DNA from: Plecoglossus altivelis
Lineage: Eukaryota > Chordata > Actinopteri > Osmeriformes > Plecoglossidae
Direction of reading: 5' to 3'
DNA: 64,000 bases
Assembly: GCA_036571765.1 (NCBI GenBank)
Contig: BROE01000010.1
Coordinates: forward strand, 13,531,057 to 13,595,056
In this document: positions 36,501 through 49,324 of the stretch, piece by piece
How positions within the stretch are numbered: position 1 is the stretch's first letter
Layout: each line of letters opens with the position of its first letter
Program-made: the position numbers and the translations under genes
Notes under the pieces: model-generated
Databases searched by the model: none
Seen by the model: the letters and a program-made list of their open reading frames with translations, nothing else
What the model was told of the DNA's origin: nothing

Positions 36501-39500
36501 AAATTCAATTAACATATATTTCCAAAATATGAAACATTTTCAACCATTTTGTTTGTTGTACATACAATTTAGTTTACTCAGCTCAAGCAATTTCTGTGAA
36601 TGGAATGAATGCACGCATAAAAATATTGTGAAAGGGTTCTTCCAGAAAATATTTAGGAGGCACTCATAGAAGCTTCACTTTTCAATTTTAGTCTTTGCCA
36701 CATTCATGCAGTAACGCAGGTGCATGGCTAGTGGTGTTGCGCTTAAAGCCGTGCTCACATAGCAATATCGACTTTTCAAAGCCATAGGTACCGATAAAAA
36801 GGTGTGAACGTGGCTTCAAAATGACAAAACATGCAATTACACGCCGAAGCCTTGGACTTCAAACCATTAAAATCATATAATATAATTTGTTTTCGCTCAT
36901 CTGTGAATATGCAAAATGCATGTTTTTGTTACGTTTACCTATTTTACAAAATATATTTGCATCTTACGATTACAATTAGGCTTATTGTTAGCTGTCAGGT
37001 TAAAAGAAATTGTGCTTACTAGTCTGCACACAAGTGCCCATGTGGCGTTAATGCACTTCATAGATTTCACTTGAGTTTTCGTCATCAATGTGAGCATAAT
37101 TAGGAACTATATTTAAACTAAACCTATTTTTATAGGTTTATCTTATTTAGGCAATTTAACCTTTGTCTGAATGACAGACTTGTGCAAGAAAACCCTTGCA
37201 ACATCTTTTGATAGAAATGTGAATTGTATTACCTTTTTGAGGGCATGTTTTAAGTTCCATCAAAGAAGCCAGGACAACTTTAAGAAGATTCAATGCTAAC
37301 ATGTTGTTCATCAGAAGATACTGGACCTACATGATCAAACTGTTGTGTAGCAGGACTAAGCATCTCATAATTGCGCCACAGTGCGGTGGAGTGAAAAGCG
37401 CATTACAAATGAGATTACAAGTACAATCACAACTAGTGTACAGTCCCTATAATACAGTGAGACGCACTCAAAGAATCATGGAAATCTATATGCACAGTGC
37501 TACTATGATGAACTAGGTGACACACACAGATTCCTGAAATGAATCATTTCAGAACATTTATATCTTTTTGGTTGGTGAGATCCATGGTTAGCGCTTACTA
37601 GACTTCAGACAGCTTAACATGGCAAGAAGAGGTCCATTGGGAAACGTGGCAAATTGTTTTTAGGGATCTGAAAGCGCTAATCCAAACAACGTCAAACTGC
37701 ATGTCCTTGGGTCCTGAAATGAACACCTGAAAATGTGCACACTGCTTGGTTCGCAAGCTAATCTTTGAACCATTGTTGCCCCAAAAACTCAATATGAAAC
37801 TTGCACAAACTCACAAATGTCTCATCTTATAGTATACGTAGATGGTTCATCATGGTATGTACACTCTTTGTGAATAAGACTGTATTTTGTGGTTTTGAAG
37901 ATGTTTATTTGATTATTTTGAGTTTATTTTGCTGCAGGTTTGTTGAATGGATACTGAGAGTACTGAAATCTGAGACCTTAGTTATCTGTGACCGGACATC
38001 AAAGTCAATGATTAAAATGTACGCATATTTGTAGTAACTGCATATTTGTAGTAAAAGAGAACATTTAGCTTATCATTAAACAAAAAATGTGTAAATGATG
38101 ACTATGAATACTTCAGCAGTTAGAAACCTATATAAGGCAAGGGTGGGACCGATAACATTCCAACATCCAAACTCCAGACTCATAAACCCGATGCTCTAAT
38201 AATAATCTTCAAATTGTTTTGAAAAGAAGAGAAATTGCACAATGGTAAACAAGTCCCTGTCCCAACTATTTGGAAACCTGTCGCAGGAATCACATGAGAA
38301 ATTAGCTCATTTTGGGTAAAGTTTTTAAAAAGTATTTTAGTTTTTATTTTAATATCCATACTTTTTTCAAATTTGGGTTGTAGCTTCTATTACAGTCATC
38401 AGTAGCAGCTGTTACGGTCATGTAGCTTTTCAAACTTTGAATAGTAAGTCTTGAATTGTCTTGGCATATAACTTTCATAAGACAAATACGTAACCATGAC
38501 ACACTTTTTACACTCTCACACTTTTTAATGCTTTTAAAATCTGCCTGCTGGATTTCATTCCCAGGTGAGGCCCCAGGGGCAGATTGTGTAAGTGTAGGTA
38601 AAACTGTGGAGCTAGCCTGCTTGTAAAACAATCAAACTGTCACTGTTTTACAGGAATGTACCTACCTAGGTAAGCAGAAAGAGAGAGGAAAATAAATGGG
38701 GTGAGGGGCTTGCTATTTATTGGGTTTGTTGCAAAGGGTATGACAGCTGCCCAGCTGCTACAGGGTGGCCATATGACACAAGCAGTGCTCAGTCTTGGAA
38801 ATCGTTCAGTCAAGATGAGTCAAGTCCAGTAAAGCTTTTAATTGAGGCTACTTTATATGCCAACTTTTGGTATATGGATAAATATTTCCTCACGTTGCAG
38901 AGTAAGGAGGAAGCTCTTAAATGCTCCACTCCAGACTCCTAAAAACTAAATGACTTAAGCTTTCCTATATACGAATTGGACACTCACACACAAACTCTAC
39001 CCTACACGCATACGCAGATACACACCTCTGAGAAATAAACTTGCATGCTCAATGCTGTTCCCACTTTTCCACTCTGTGGTTTACTAGTTTTCCCATAGCT
39101 GCACACATCTGTAGGTTATCGCGGACATATATCTTTTCTCCCGTCTTTCTTACACACTCTCTTTATCTCTTAATATCTGTCTGTTGTGCCCTCTTTATCT
39201 CCCCATTTCCTCTCTTCTATTTTTCACATGCCTCTATTCTAACCTAAATCTCCGTGGTGACTAGGTGTCCATAACTCCTATTTAGTAAAAGTAAAAAGTG
39301 TGATTTGAAGAGTAAGGCTCAAGTCACACAGGGAGGAATACATGATGTACCAGAAACTAGGATCCACTTGATCTTCATCATTATTTCATTACTGAACGCA
39401 CATTTTAATTTTGTTTTATTGCAAAACATAAAGTCCTCCTCACATTGCTTTGACACATACTACAAATGCAAAATTGTCCATTCAAACCTAATCCAGTTTC

Positions 39501-39820
39501 CATAACATATTTCACTATATTGCAGCTTTTTTTCCAATTGCTAAAACAAAATTTTGCCAACTAGGATACTTTATACCGGCCTGACTCTGCCCTCCCATGT
39601 ACTTCAGTTCAATTATCATTTACCTTCTGTACTAGGTCTGGGTCCAATCAGCAAACAGAGGGAGTGGTTGGGAATGATGTTAAGGTTATGCACAGGCTTC
39701 AGTTGTTCAGTGATGAAGTCAGAGAAAGATGTGAACAAAGCCACAACTTCCTTTGTGGTGTTTGCTAAGTGTTGTTGGTGGCCATGATGTTGTTTTCGCC
39801 TTCCTCCCCACAGAGTTCAG
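36501..39820. other. Non-coding stretch, one repeat scrap
   Basis: 38262-38390 (CCCAACTATTTGGAAACCTG, CGCAGGAATC, AATTTGGGTTGTAG) resembles the end sequence of the Tc1-like transposon at 42.5 kb. A pyrimidine-rich patch lies at 39110-39245. No coding exons recognised. Confidence 0.45.
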
Positions 39821-39824
39821 GAGG

Positions 39825-40000
39825 CTACAAACCAAAATGTAATTTTTGAAGTGGTCATTTGCAGGCCAGAAGTTCCATAATTTATACATTTTGTACATAT
39901 GCCCTTGTTCATCTCCCGAGGAACAAAAACGCCTTAAGAACCTATACAGCCGGTGTATTGGTTTTTTGTGTTTAATATGGATTTAAAAAACGTTTTTTAA
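39825..40000 (-). repeat. Family A repeat, minus-strand copy
   Basis: The reverse complement reads GGTTCTTAAGGCGTTTTTG and TTCCTCGGGAGATGAACAAGG, matching the family A block at 18715-18760. A further minus-strand scrap lies at 40540-40640, on the other side of the Rex3-like fragment, so that fragment may have inserted into a family A array. Confidence 0.45.
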
Positions 40001-40005
40001 CTAGC

Positions 40006-40455
40006 AGCGGCTCTACTCTGAGCTCCTCCCGCTCCACTCCGTTGAGGAAACTCATTTCCACCGCTTGTATCTGCAATCTTATCCTTTCGGTCATTACCCA
40101 AAGCTCATGACCATAAGTGAGAGTAGGAATGTCGATTGACTGGTAAATCGAGAGCTTTGCCTTGTGGCTCAGCTCCTTCTTCACCACAACAGTCCGATAC
40201 AGAGACTGCATCACTGCAGTCGCTGTAATCATACGCCAGTCAATCTCACACTCCGTCTTTCCCTCACTCGTGAACATGACCCCGAGATACATGAACCACT
40301 ACACTTGAGGCAAGGACCCACCCACCCAGAGGGAGCCATCCACCTTTTCCGGTCGACAACCACGGCCTCGGATTTGGAGGTTCTGATTTTCTTTCCGGCC
40401 GCTTCACATTCGGCTGTAAACCGCTTGGCTGCTTCAAACATGTCCTGAGTCAAAG
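40006..40455 (-). mobile_element. Rex3-like RTE LINE fragment
   Basis: Minus strand, 40455 to 40006, corresponds to the region after the catalytic box: ERFAAECEAAG-like, EAVVVDRK, EFKYLGV-like, TECEIDWRM, QSLYRTVVVKKELSHKAKLSIYQS, TYGHELWVMTERIR. After MSFLN about 60 bases are missing compared with the 8.6 kb copy, and the 3' end is lost before the GATG tail. Broken by at least one frameshift. Confidence 0.85.
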
Positions 40456-40459
40456 CTTT

Positions 40460-41280
40460 TAGACAATGGATCTCTGCACAATGGATCTAAACAGAGCACA
40501 GCTGACCTCGCACGACTTGCTTCAAGTTGTCATGTTCAAAAGTGCTGCATTTTGACCCTGTCAGGCCAAGATGGCAAAGTTGGCACGCATGCCTTATTGC
40601 TTATGAGGGAAAAAAAAGTCTCAAGAACCCTGAAATTGTTTTTAGTGACAATTTGTGAAGTATTAGAACAAGTTCAAATCAGCCATTGCTCTAATTTTCT
40701 TGAAATGTTGTCTTCATGCAAGAAAAAATGTGTACATGTATGTGATGTATGCATGAAATACATGTCTGTGTTATGTCCATTTTGTAATGGTTTGCAATGC
40801 TGACGAGGAACCTGCCATTGCTGCATGTAGCTACATTTTGTTGTTGGTATTTATATTCAGAATAAAGGGGAAATGCCTTGAGGTAGGCCATTTATTTATA
40901 TAAATCAATATACATGATCTTAACTTCTATATTCTGATCCCTCATGTTATTGGATTGTTCATCGGTCAAGTCCTTGTCCTCGTTGTTGTTCAAACTAGAT
41001 TACAGATAGGTGTGAAGGGGATGTAACTTTTGGATGGTGTCCTTAAAATGTTCATACTTTGCATATACTTCATAATGTATCTACACAACATTTATAAATG
41101 GTATGGTAAAAAATAATTTTGATATCAAGGTTGACTGATTCAACATAAGAGGAAAGGGCGTTATACTAAATTAAATCAACAAAGCATTACATAAAATGAA
41201 AGAATAAATTGTGACACATGAATTCCAACGATCCTTCTAATGTCCACAAACATTATTGTCTTTGAGAGATGTTTGTTAAA
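40460..41280. other. Non-coding stretch with family A scrap
   Basis: 40540-40640 carries a minus-strand family A fragment. The remainder shows nothing recognisable. Confidence 0.45.
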
Positions 41281-41284
41281 TAAT

Positions 41285-42530
41285 TAAATCTTTATTACTT
41301 GAAAGCCCCTTGTGATGCACCATCTACAATATACAAGACATACACAGTTTACAACACACAATATTCAAGACAAGCCAAGACAAACTTGATCCCATATACC
41401 CCTCTCCAGCCCTCTGCCAGAATACATCTTATATCATACAGATATCATCATGACAAATTGTAATAGCAGTTGTTTTAGAGATTCAAGGCAATAGAAGTAG
41501 ATACATTTCAAATGAATTGAATCCAATGCAGTTGACGTACAGCCAATTAAAATGTTCAAACAAAATACAATGGCGAGTTTAATATGGACATTTAAGAGTA
41601 AATCAACAAAACGTTGAAGAGTACATTCAGTGGTCTAAGATAGGAGTAATATGCATTTTGGCATGTGCCAAAATGGATAATATCTGCATAATTAATGATG
41701 GGTTGAACTAATGATAAGTAATGATTCGTTTTCTGACTTCTTGAGTAAAACAGTTGGAAGACCGAAAACATAGAATAAAAGTGGCATACATAAATTTTAT
41801 TGCATAATCGAGTTGGGGTTTGAAATTAAGTTCAGGGTCCAACCAAAGTCCAAGACATTTGATAGTCAGCTTTTTGCATTATAGACCTATCACTAAATTG
41901 AGATGAAAAGCTTTCGACAAGTCCAGAAATATAGATCCCACACATTGATTTTGATCAAAAGAGGTAAATAAATCATTTGAAAATTCCAGCAGCACAGTGG
42001 TAGTGGAAAATCCCAACCTAAAACCAGACTGAAAAGGGGATTCAATTTTCAGTTGAGTTAAATGGTAATATAACAGATGAAAAAATATTTCTTCAAATAT
42101 TTTAGCTACCAAACAAATAATATATAATTGCAGATAATTATAAAGTCAGCAGGATATCCTCTGTTAAAGAGAGGAGTAACTCTGGCCATTTTCCATACAG
42201 AGGGAAATGTTAATGTTTTAGAGACAGATTAAAGAGATCTGCTAAGGGAAACATGAAGACATTAAGAAATGTTAAGTTCTAAACCATCTGGACCCGCACT
42301 GTAATTTGCTTTCAAATCTTTTAATGGATGATATACATTCAACTGAGGAGAAGTACTGATTGAATACATGCAAAATCTTAGAAGGATCTGACATTATTTC
42401 ATTATTTACAATCACATGATCTGATGTTTTAGTTTTATTGAGGACTTGATCAAGGTTAGCCCAGAATCTCTTTGGGTTGTTCAAATTCTAAGCGAATCCC
42501 TCTTTGTAAAAGTGCTCATAATTTGTTAAC
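41285..42530 (-). mobile_element. Decayed non-LTR retrotransposon (RT remnant)
   Basis: Read on the minus strand it gives, in order: NNPKRFWANLDQVLNKTK (from about 42480), GPDGLE-like text near 42290, SVWKMARVTPLF near 42200, then AKIFE and FQSGFRLGFSTTTVLLEF with LDLSKAF (RT motif A region, 42112-41900), and a distant KCLGLWLDPELNFK block near 41850. The catalytic YADD region between motif A and the LGLWLD block is deleted. It may end in an AATAAAGATTT-type tail near 41285. Stops and frameshifts throughout. Clade (L2, Rex1 or other) not decided; it differs from both other LINE families in the window. Confidence 0.6.
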
Positions 42531-42534
42531 TTCA

Positions 42535-42808
42535 AATCTGATTCCTGCTACAAGTCTCTAAATAGTTGGGATGGGCATATTTACTTTATACTTTACTTTT
42601 ATTTCAATAAAGGTCTTCGGCCTTGTCCCTTACACACAGTGATTTCTCCAGTGAGTTTTTTGATGATGTTGTGCACTGGAGACTATAAGATTTTCCAAGT
42701 CTTTGCAATTTCACGTTGATAAGCATTGTTTTGAAGTATTCCACAATCTTTTTACGCACTCTTTCAAAGATTAGACAGCCTCTGCTCATCTTTACTTCTG
42801 AGAGACTC
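42535..42808 (-). mobile_element. Tc1-like DNA transposon, left half (transposase N-terminus)
   Basis: On the minus strand, ATG at 42789 opens MSRG...ERVRKKIVEYFKTMLINVKLQ, a helix-turn-helix-like start typical of Tc1-like transposases. The frame runs to a stop at 42604 after about 61 residues and is degenerate. The edge at 42540-42575 (GATTCCTGCTACAAGTCTCT) is an inverted counterpart of sequence near 44900-44925 on the right, consistent with terminal inverted repeats. It is cut at 42809 by another element and resumes near 44775. Confidence 0.55.
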
Positions 42809-43145
42809 TGGGCCCTATTTACACATTCTGAAATGCAAAAGTCAAGCGTGAAGCGGAAGTAACTTTGTGGGCGGGACTCAGGCACTGTTGCCATTATACC
42901 GGCGGGATAAACGACTCTTGCACCCGGCGAAAAGATAAAGTGTTGGTCTGACGTGATTACATTAGTCCTAGCTGTGGCTTGGGAAACAACATGCAATAAA
43001 CCAATCAAAGCTTCAGCTCACACTACCTTTAAAGCAGGAGTGCTTGTTCCATGGTGGATTTCTATCATAACGGCGGATTTGCCAGGCACGTGTAGGAGTG
43101 GTTCCATAATTTTGTTTGTAAATAATGATGTCTGAATAAACAAAC

Positions 43146-43597
43146 AACATATCCATCCATCCATTGTCTTCCGCTTATCCGGGACCGGGTCGCGGGGGCA
43201 GCAGTCTGAGTAGGGAGGCCCAGACTTCCTTCTCCACACACACCTCCTCCAGCTCCTCCGGGGGGATCCCGAGGCGTTCCCAGGCCAGCCGAGAGACATA
43301 GTCCCTCCAGCGTGTCCTGGGTCTTCCCCGGGGCCGCCTCCTGGTAGGACATGCCCGGAACACCTCCCGAGGGAGGCGTCCAGGAGGCATCCGGAACAGA
43401 TGCCCAAGCCACCTCAGCTGGCTCCTCTCGACGTGGAAGAGCAGCGTCTCTACTCCGAGCTCCTCCCGTGTGACCGAGCTCCTCACCTTATCTCTAAGGA
43501 GCGCCCAGCCACCCTGCGGAGAAAACTCATTTCGACCACTTGTATCCGTGATCTCGTCCTTTCGGTCATTACCCAAAGTTCATGACCATAGGTGAAA
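43146..43597 (-). mobile_element. Rex3-like RTE LINE, 5'-truncated, complete 3' end
   Basis: Minus strand from about 43597 (TCATGAACTTTGGGTAATGACC) to the tail (ATGGATGGATGGAT) at 43146. Encodes the C-terminal region: MTERKD-like start, FSPQGGWALLRDKVRSSVTREELGVE, ERSQLRWLGHLFRMPPGRLPREVFRACPT, RPRGRPRTRWRDYVSRLAWERLGIPPEELEE. The frame is open from 43576 to 43175, so decay is modest. Lies inside the TIR-type transposon. Confidence 0.9.
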
Positions 43598-43628
43598 AGT
43601 GACAGTCCAGCACATCCTACATTCTTTG

Positions 43629-43662
43629 TGTGTGTGTGTGCGTGCGTGCGTGCGTGTGCGAA
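43629..43662. repeat. (TG)n/(TGCG)n microsatellite
   Basis: TG dinucleotides passing into TGCG units, directly visible. Confidence 0.9.
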
Positions 43663-44774
43663 TCCCCTACATGTTAAACACCTTCAAAACAGACAGGAAA
43701 CGTCTTACAGCTCCATGTTGCTGTCACAGAGCCGTAAAGACAGATAATACCATGTAAAAACACTAAACAAAACAAACATACTCCACATAAAAATCTCTAG
43801 ATATCACAAACAAGTTATTGTTGTCCACCACAAGCGGACCAGTCAGGTTACAGGTCAGTTTGTTGTTTTTCATGATGAGATCTTAAGTGGAGAATGTACC
43901 AGCTCTGGACCAGCTCTACAAACAACATATTACAATAGTAATTCAGCTCACACTTGAAGACGAAAGAAGATTTATCCCGGAACTACAAATAAAGAAATTA
44001 AGATAGCTACCTTTATCATTAGTGCTACATCCAGTAATAGGATTTAAGAAAAATATATAGTCATTAGATCTTTTTGCTGTTACTAATGACTCACATGCTT
44101 CATAACATTTTGTCACATTTGTCTTAAATATGTTTTTAAACTGAAATAATGTGGTACAGTCTTTTTGCTCTGGGTCTAATTTGTTCCGTTAAAAACCTAC
44201 ACAAAGGAAACACAATATTGTTTATTGTTCTTTAGTTTTTAAAAACGTATTATTTTGTCAAAGAGTCAGAGCCAGAGTCCGACGCTCTTGTCAGGGCCGT
44301 GAAAGACTGAAAAGTTACATCGTAAGGGAGGGTTGAAATGCAGTTAGCCTGAATCATTTGGGTAAATCTGTACATTAGATTTATGTTAGCCTTTTTCACA
44401 TCATGGACACCAAAATGATTTTCCTCTTTTTATCATATTTTTCCTTGTAAATATGTTTGCAAGAATAGGAACTGCTGCACTGCACAGATAAGGGAAGCAA
44501 AGTGCATATGTGTTGTGTACAAGGTACATTATGGCCAAGGCTGCGCCCTTAAAATACTATTTGACAAACTCGCCACTGACTTTTAACCACCTTTTTCCTG
44601 GTCAGTGGCGGAATGGTTTTCTGAACCTGCAAAATAGCACCTGGGAACGTTTGCAACAGAACACACCTTTTTTACCGAACCTCCCCCTGGAGAGCAAATT
44701 CATTCGCTAATTTACAGCTGTGCACCGGGTGCAAAATAGGAATGATACATGCATTGGTGTAGAAAGTCAATCGC

Positions 44775-45000
44775 TCTAAGACATCCCTTATTACAGCTAA
44801 TCATGTTACAGACCTGATATCAAATAACGTCCAGATGTTCTCCCAGCGAAATCTTGTTTTTGTTGCTTTTTGTTACCCCCATGCCAAATTATTTCAGACC
44901 TGCAAATGAAAGCATCATCCTGACTTCTTCCCATTTTCTTAATGTTCTGGGGTAAACACCTTGTGACACATTGAAGGCCAGGCTCTGTTCAAATAAAGTT
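44775..45000 (-). mobile_element. Tc1-like DNA transposon, right half
   Basis: Resumes the sequence interrupted at 42809: CTCTAAGACATCCCTTATTA, AATCATGTTACAGACCTGATATC, GATGTTCTCCCAGC, then the end region CCATGCCAAATTATTTCAGACCTG, the inverted counterpart of 42540-42575. Lies upstream of the transposase start on the minus strand. Confidence 0.5.
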
Positions 45001-47105
45001 TCACTGGGTACAGTTGGTCACTAGTGTCTGTACCTGATCATAATAGGGTAGGATGAGGTAAGTCAAGTCAGTTTTTACTTGAGGTGTCTTTAAAGAAAGG
45101 GCATACAAGTTATGTCTCTAACTAATCCATACACCTGTAATTCAAGGTGTGGTTGATCCCTCATAAGAATAACGTTGTATCCCAAATAATTTTAATAAAT
45201 AATAAATTAAGCTTAGAAGAGATCTTGAGCTATATTGGAGTATGGTTATATTTAAGTAAAACCTGACATTTTTTCCTCATTTAATCTAATGTGTTACCAA
45301 GGCAAGCCACAATAAATACAAAATAATTTCTTAAAGGTTTAATGTGAACACAGTTTACAACTTTAGAGAACAGTTTATCACAACAAGGCCTGTTTGAAAT
45401 GCTCAAAAATTAAATTAACAAAATTATTTGGCTTTGTAGTAGGTCTTTGAGAAAAATTAAAATAAAAACTGTGCATGAAGTGCACACTGGAGATGTACAT
45501 TAGATGGGGCCCCACCTTCCCTTCCCTTATCTCTCTATACTACCTCCCTCCCTCTCTTTCCTTCATACCTCCTCCCTCCCCCCTCTCTTTTCACTATTCC
45601 CTTCTCTCCCCATCTCTATTAGGCCTGCTCAACACCCCACTTCTGTATGATGCAAGGGAATATAAACATTTTATGAATGAGTAAGGATGGTATTTGGTCT
45701 CGAATTACAATTTTAGTTATCAAATGTAGGATTTCTTTGTAGAATTTTATTAATATAATATGAATCCTTTGGCCACAATTCAAATGGGCCACTGGCTCAA
45801 CGTAACCTTACCCTTTTGGCTCAAATGATCCCACTCCCACCATTTTAACTAACTTGCAACATCCAGCAGTTTTAAATTACGATTATGCTAACAGTATAGC
45901 CTCATGTTATAACTACCTAAAGCACATGTGTGAATTTCTTTCAAACGTGTGTTTAATTTTCAGACATAAAAGTTATGACTCCTTGAATATTCAACAAAAT
46001 TGCAAAAATATATTCACACTTAAATGTGCAAACAACTTCATTCATGAGCTTCACCTCTTCACAGTGTAGGTGAAAAGGAGGAGTCTTCGAAAATGTATGG
46101 TGTTATCACTTTGTAAAAATGATGGGTGGCTCAACCTACTCATAGGCTCAAATTACCCTGTTCTCCCCCACTGGTTTGTCTTGTTCAGATTACCATGGAT
46201 ATCTAAGCAAAAAGTTGGATCTTGGATTTGTAGGATCACAACAGAGCACAAGTCCTTAAATTTGAAAGAGTTGCACATCTGTAACTCAGGGGCAGCGCTA
46301 TTGGCTGAGTCCATGTTCACCTTTAATGTGCACTTTTTGTCATTTCATTTTCTATCGCCGTGTTTTGATCCCTTAGAAAATGCTGTTGAAGGGGCTGTTT
46401 GTGTGACACTGCATTTTATTTTTTAAATAATTTTATTGATGGACAGCTTGTTGTATCGGTCCCTTTGAAATATATATAAAATAAATTAATTATTAAGTCA
46501 GGTAGTCATAAAGGTCAAGACACTGAACAGGGGGCAATTTTTCAGCATCAGCAGCATACCAGCCATTATCTAGAGCAAGGCAATCAATTCATGAGATCTA
46601 CAGCTCATTTGAGTAAATTTAAGCAATATTGGATTGCTCCTGTCCACGATAATTTGTTCTTATGTAAACCAGCCTCTTGCAACGATTCAGTGTTAACTGC
46701 GTGATAACGGTCGATCTGAGCACATTTTCCAGAAAAAAGCAACATGGCTGTAACAGTGTAGAAAATTGGCATGGTAAATAATAGCCGAGTCAATGTCAAT
46801 GGTGTACAGCAGTACAAAGGCTGATCTTGTAAAGGTGTGTCAACCTACCCCCAGCTCTCATATGATAAAATCTGGAGGTACTGGATGGAGTCTCAACTTG
46901 ACTCTTACACCTCATTGTGTAATTTACTGTTGCCTTGCTAGTCATATGTTCATAAGAAAGGATCAAGATTGTGGTGTGATTGGTTTTTCTTGGGTATAAA
47001 AGGAATTGCTCTGTGGATTCTTAATCTCCTGAGACCTTCTCATCTTGGCCTTGTCCTGTCAGCTATATTTCCAATTGTTTTTTATTTCAGAACTTGAACT
47101 GACAA
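45001..47105. other. Non-coding stretch with a pyrimidine tract
   Basis: 45518-45625 is almost purely C/T (CCCTCC and CTCTTT runs). Open frames elsewhere have no recognisable domain. No mobile element identified. Confidence 0.5.
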
Positions 47106-47107
47106 AA

Positions 47108-47110
<3 letters not shown>

Positions 47111-47177
<67 letters not shown>
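47111..47177. repeat. (CA)n microsatellite
   Basis: About 33 uninterrupted CA units. Confidence 0.97.
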
Positions 47178-47180
<3 letters not shown>

Positions 47181-47499
47181 CTGAATATGCTGTAGCTAAA
47201 ACTCATCACATTCGCAGAAAATTATTAAATTGTAAGTACTTGGTCTTGATAGTGTCTTGTCAATCACTTCTTTCAATACTGAGTCACATCTTCCAAAAAT
47301 ATGGATTATGGGCCATGCGTCTTTGAAAGTTCTCATACCTGGGGATGGAAGGAAAAAGGGAATTATAGAAAAAGGGACATATCAAAAGAAACCATTATAG
47401 GACAGTTTCACTGAAAACCCAATTTTACCAAGTCATAGTTGAATAATGACAGTAGAATGGACATACAGTGAATTTCACAGCCCATTGACACCTCTATGC

Positions 47500-49320
47500 A
47501 ATGTACATCTCACATATAAAAACTTATGATGTAAAACAATCTGTTTCGGAAAAGCTACATTTGTGATGTCACAAATGTAGCGTAGCAGTGAATCTTTCTC
47601 TGTGACTGCTGTAACGTCATTACTGCCTGACGGCCACTATCTATGTTTACATTCTTGTGCCCTATGTAAGATGGTTAGCATGGTTAGCAAACGTTAGCAT
47701 TTGTGATGTCACAAATGTAGCCCCACCATTTCAGATTCCGGTGTGTACCTTTGACCCACCATACAAATTCACACAAACCAGCCTGCGGTTTACTGGTTTA
47801 GGAATGCAAATGAAACCCGCGTGAATGCAAGACACTAGTTTACAGTTTTTGTGCTGTTTACGTCCAGAGGAATAAGAAGAATGTTTTTAGGGTTAATTGT
47901 TTCAAGAATATTGAAAATGGACCGCCATTGTCAGTGTTCCAGGCTGTACAGGGAATGATGAAACCCCTTTCACCCCTTCCACTTGCCACTCAGTGTCAAG
48001 GGGCAAGGGGGAGGGGTAAGCGTAGGGGAAGGGGTAAAAACTAGAAATGGGATTGGGTCTTAGTGTCAAATATACATGTACAATTTACAATTGTTCCTTT
48101 AAATCTTACATTTTCAAACAGTCCTTTGCTCATTCCAACTTGTTGTTTACAGCCCAAGAGGCTACATGCCTACGCATGACCATAACCTATCATGACCAAA
48201 CATTAGCAATTGGTTAAGGCCAATCCAGAGAGGCTGTGGGCACAGCCAAGGACCCACCTCAACAGAAACAATGTTTGTAAATGAATAAGTCCCAGCCTCT
48301 CTGTGGAAATTAAATGTACGAGAGTCTGGTAAGGACCAGGCTAGTTTCATTCATGATTTGCCCGAGAAAGTAACCTCTGTCGTCATGGAAATCTAGAATT
48401 CACGATGCATGTTAAAAAGTTCATAGCTAATTTTGCAGTTTGTTCGGTTGATTCAACTCTAACAAGTCAAGCAGGGAAGCTTTTAAAATATATGGGAATT
48501 CTGGTATTAGCCAGGTGGTTCTGGAAGAAAATTTGATTTTTTTGTGCTCACATTAACTTGTAATCAATCATTAGATAGTAGTTAACATGTTTCTCAAGTA
48601 ATCTTGATATTAATAAAAAGTATATTAGGTTTATGTGTCAGGGTTAATGAAGGTTTGGTGTCTGGAGGAAGAGAGTTACAACTATGATCTCTTGTCAGAG
48701 TGGTCATAAGTGACTGTTGTAACATAATTTCTGCCTGACTGTCACTATCTATGTTTACATTCTTGTGCCCTATGTAATACGGTCCTCCAGCCTTCAAATG
48801 GAGAGAGACATGATCAACAGCTAAGCCTGGTGTTGTCTTCATTTATTGTCAGAGGTCTGATTTTCTCTCCCAATCTGCAGATTGATAAATACTTATTAAA
48901 ATTCAGGAATTAACTGAACATAGTCACTCCATTTATATAGAGGCGGCAAAACATTGTCCAAATATTTTTGTGATTTGTGCTAAACTGGCAATCTGAGCGA
49001 GGCTGTATCCGCTTTACAGTGTTTTAATATGTTTGCCAGTAAGACTCTACAATTCACAGTGCATGTTTGTCTGTCTTTGTTCTGCAGTTTTGCACATTGT
49101 ACACCAACCAATCAGTGTGCAGCAAAATATCCATATTAATGAGCATACCATATATAGAGAAAACAACCTATTTCAATGCTCGACAATTTCTATAGTTGCA
49201 TTAGGGCGCATTAAAAAGCACCCGGGCCATCTTCAGCTCAACCAATGTTACATACGTTATTCAGAGACATTAAGGAACATTGTGAAATAACATACACAGT
49301 AAATCACCCCTTTAAGAATC
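47500..49320 (+). repeat. Cluster of dispersed repeat blocks
   Basis: Holds a 68-base direct repeat (47602-47669 and 48710-48777, about 91% identical by eye), two near-perfect palindromes (47554-47581, 47697-47721), a block inverse to 1686-1925 (48165-48345) and a block matching 2445-2815 (48960-49170). Two of these blocks recur near the start of the window, so they probably belong to the same or co-located repeat families. No coding content. CTATCTATGTTTACATTC is a well-kept segment. Confidence 0.5.
47554..47581. repeat. Perfect inverted repeat, 13-bp arms
   Basis: GCTACATTTGTGA and TCACAAATGTAGC separated by TG. Contains TGATGTCA, close to a CRE half-site pair. A near-copy sits at 47697-47721. 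Confidence 0.9.
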
Positions 49321-49324
49321 TCCA

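Larger units (their letters stand above)
42810..44745 (+). mobile_element. Non-autonomous TIR-type transposon, copy 1, carrying inserted DNA
   Basis: Begins GGGCCCTATTTACAC and ends GTGCAAAATAGG, imperfect inverted ends. The outer parts (42810-43115 and 44265-44745) match 55570-55925 and 57340-57625 of the second copy, including GTAACTTTGTGGG, GGCGGATTT-CCAGGCAC, GAAGCAAAGTGCAT and TGCGCCCTT. Between them sits about 1.1 kb not present in that position in copy 2, including a Rex3-like fragment. No transposase seen. Superfamily uncertain; PIF/Harbinger is a guess. Confidence 0.5.

Noticed and set aside
46070..46426. 118-codon plus-strand frame
   Set aside because: AT-rich, no domain, no homology recognised and no promoter or splice context; length is compatible with chance in 64 kb.
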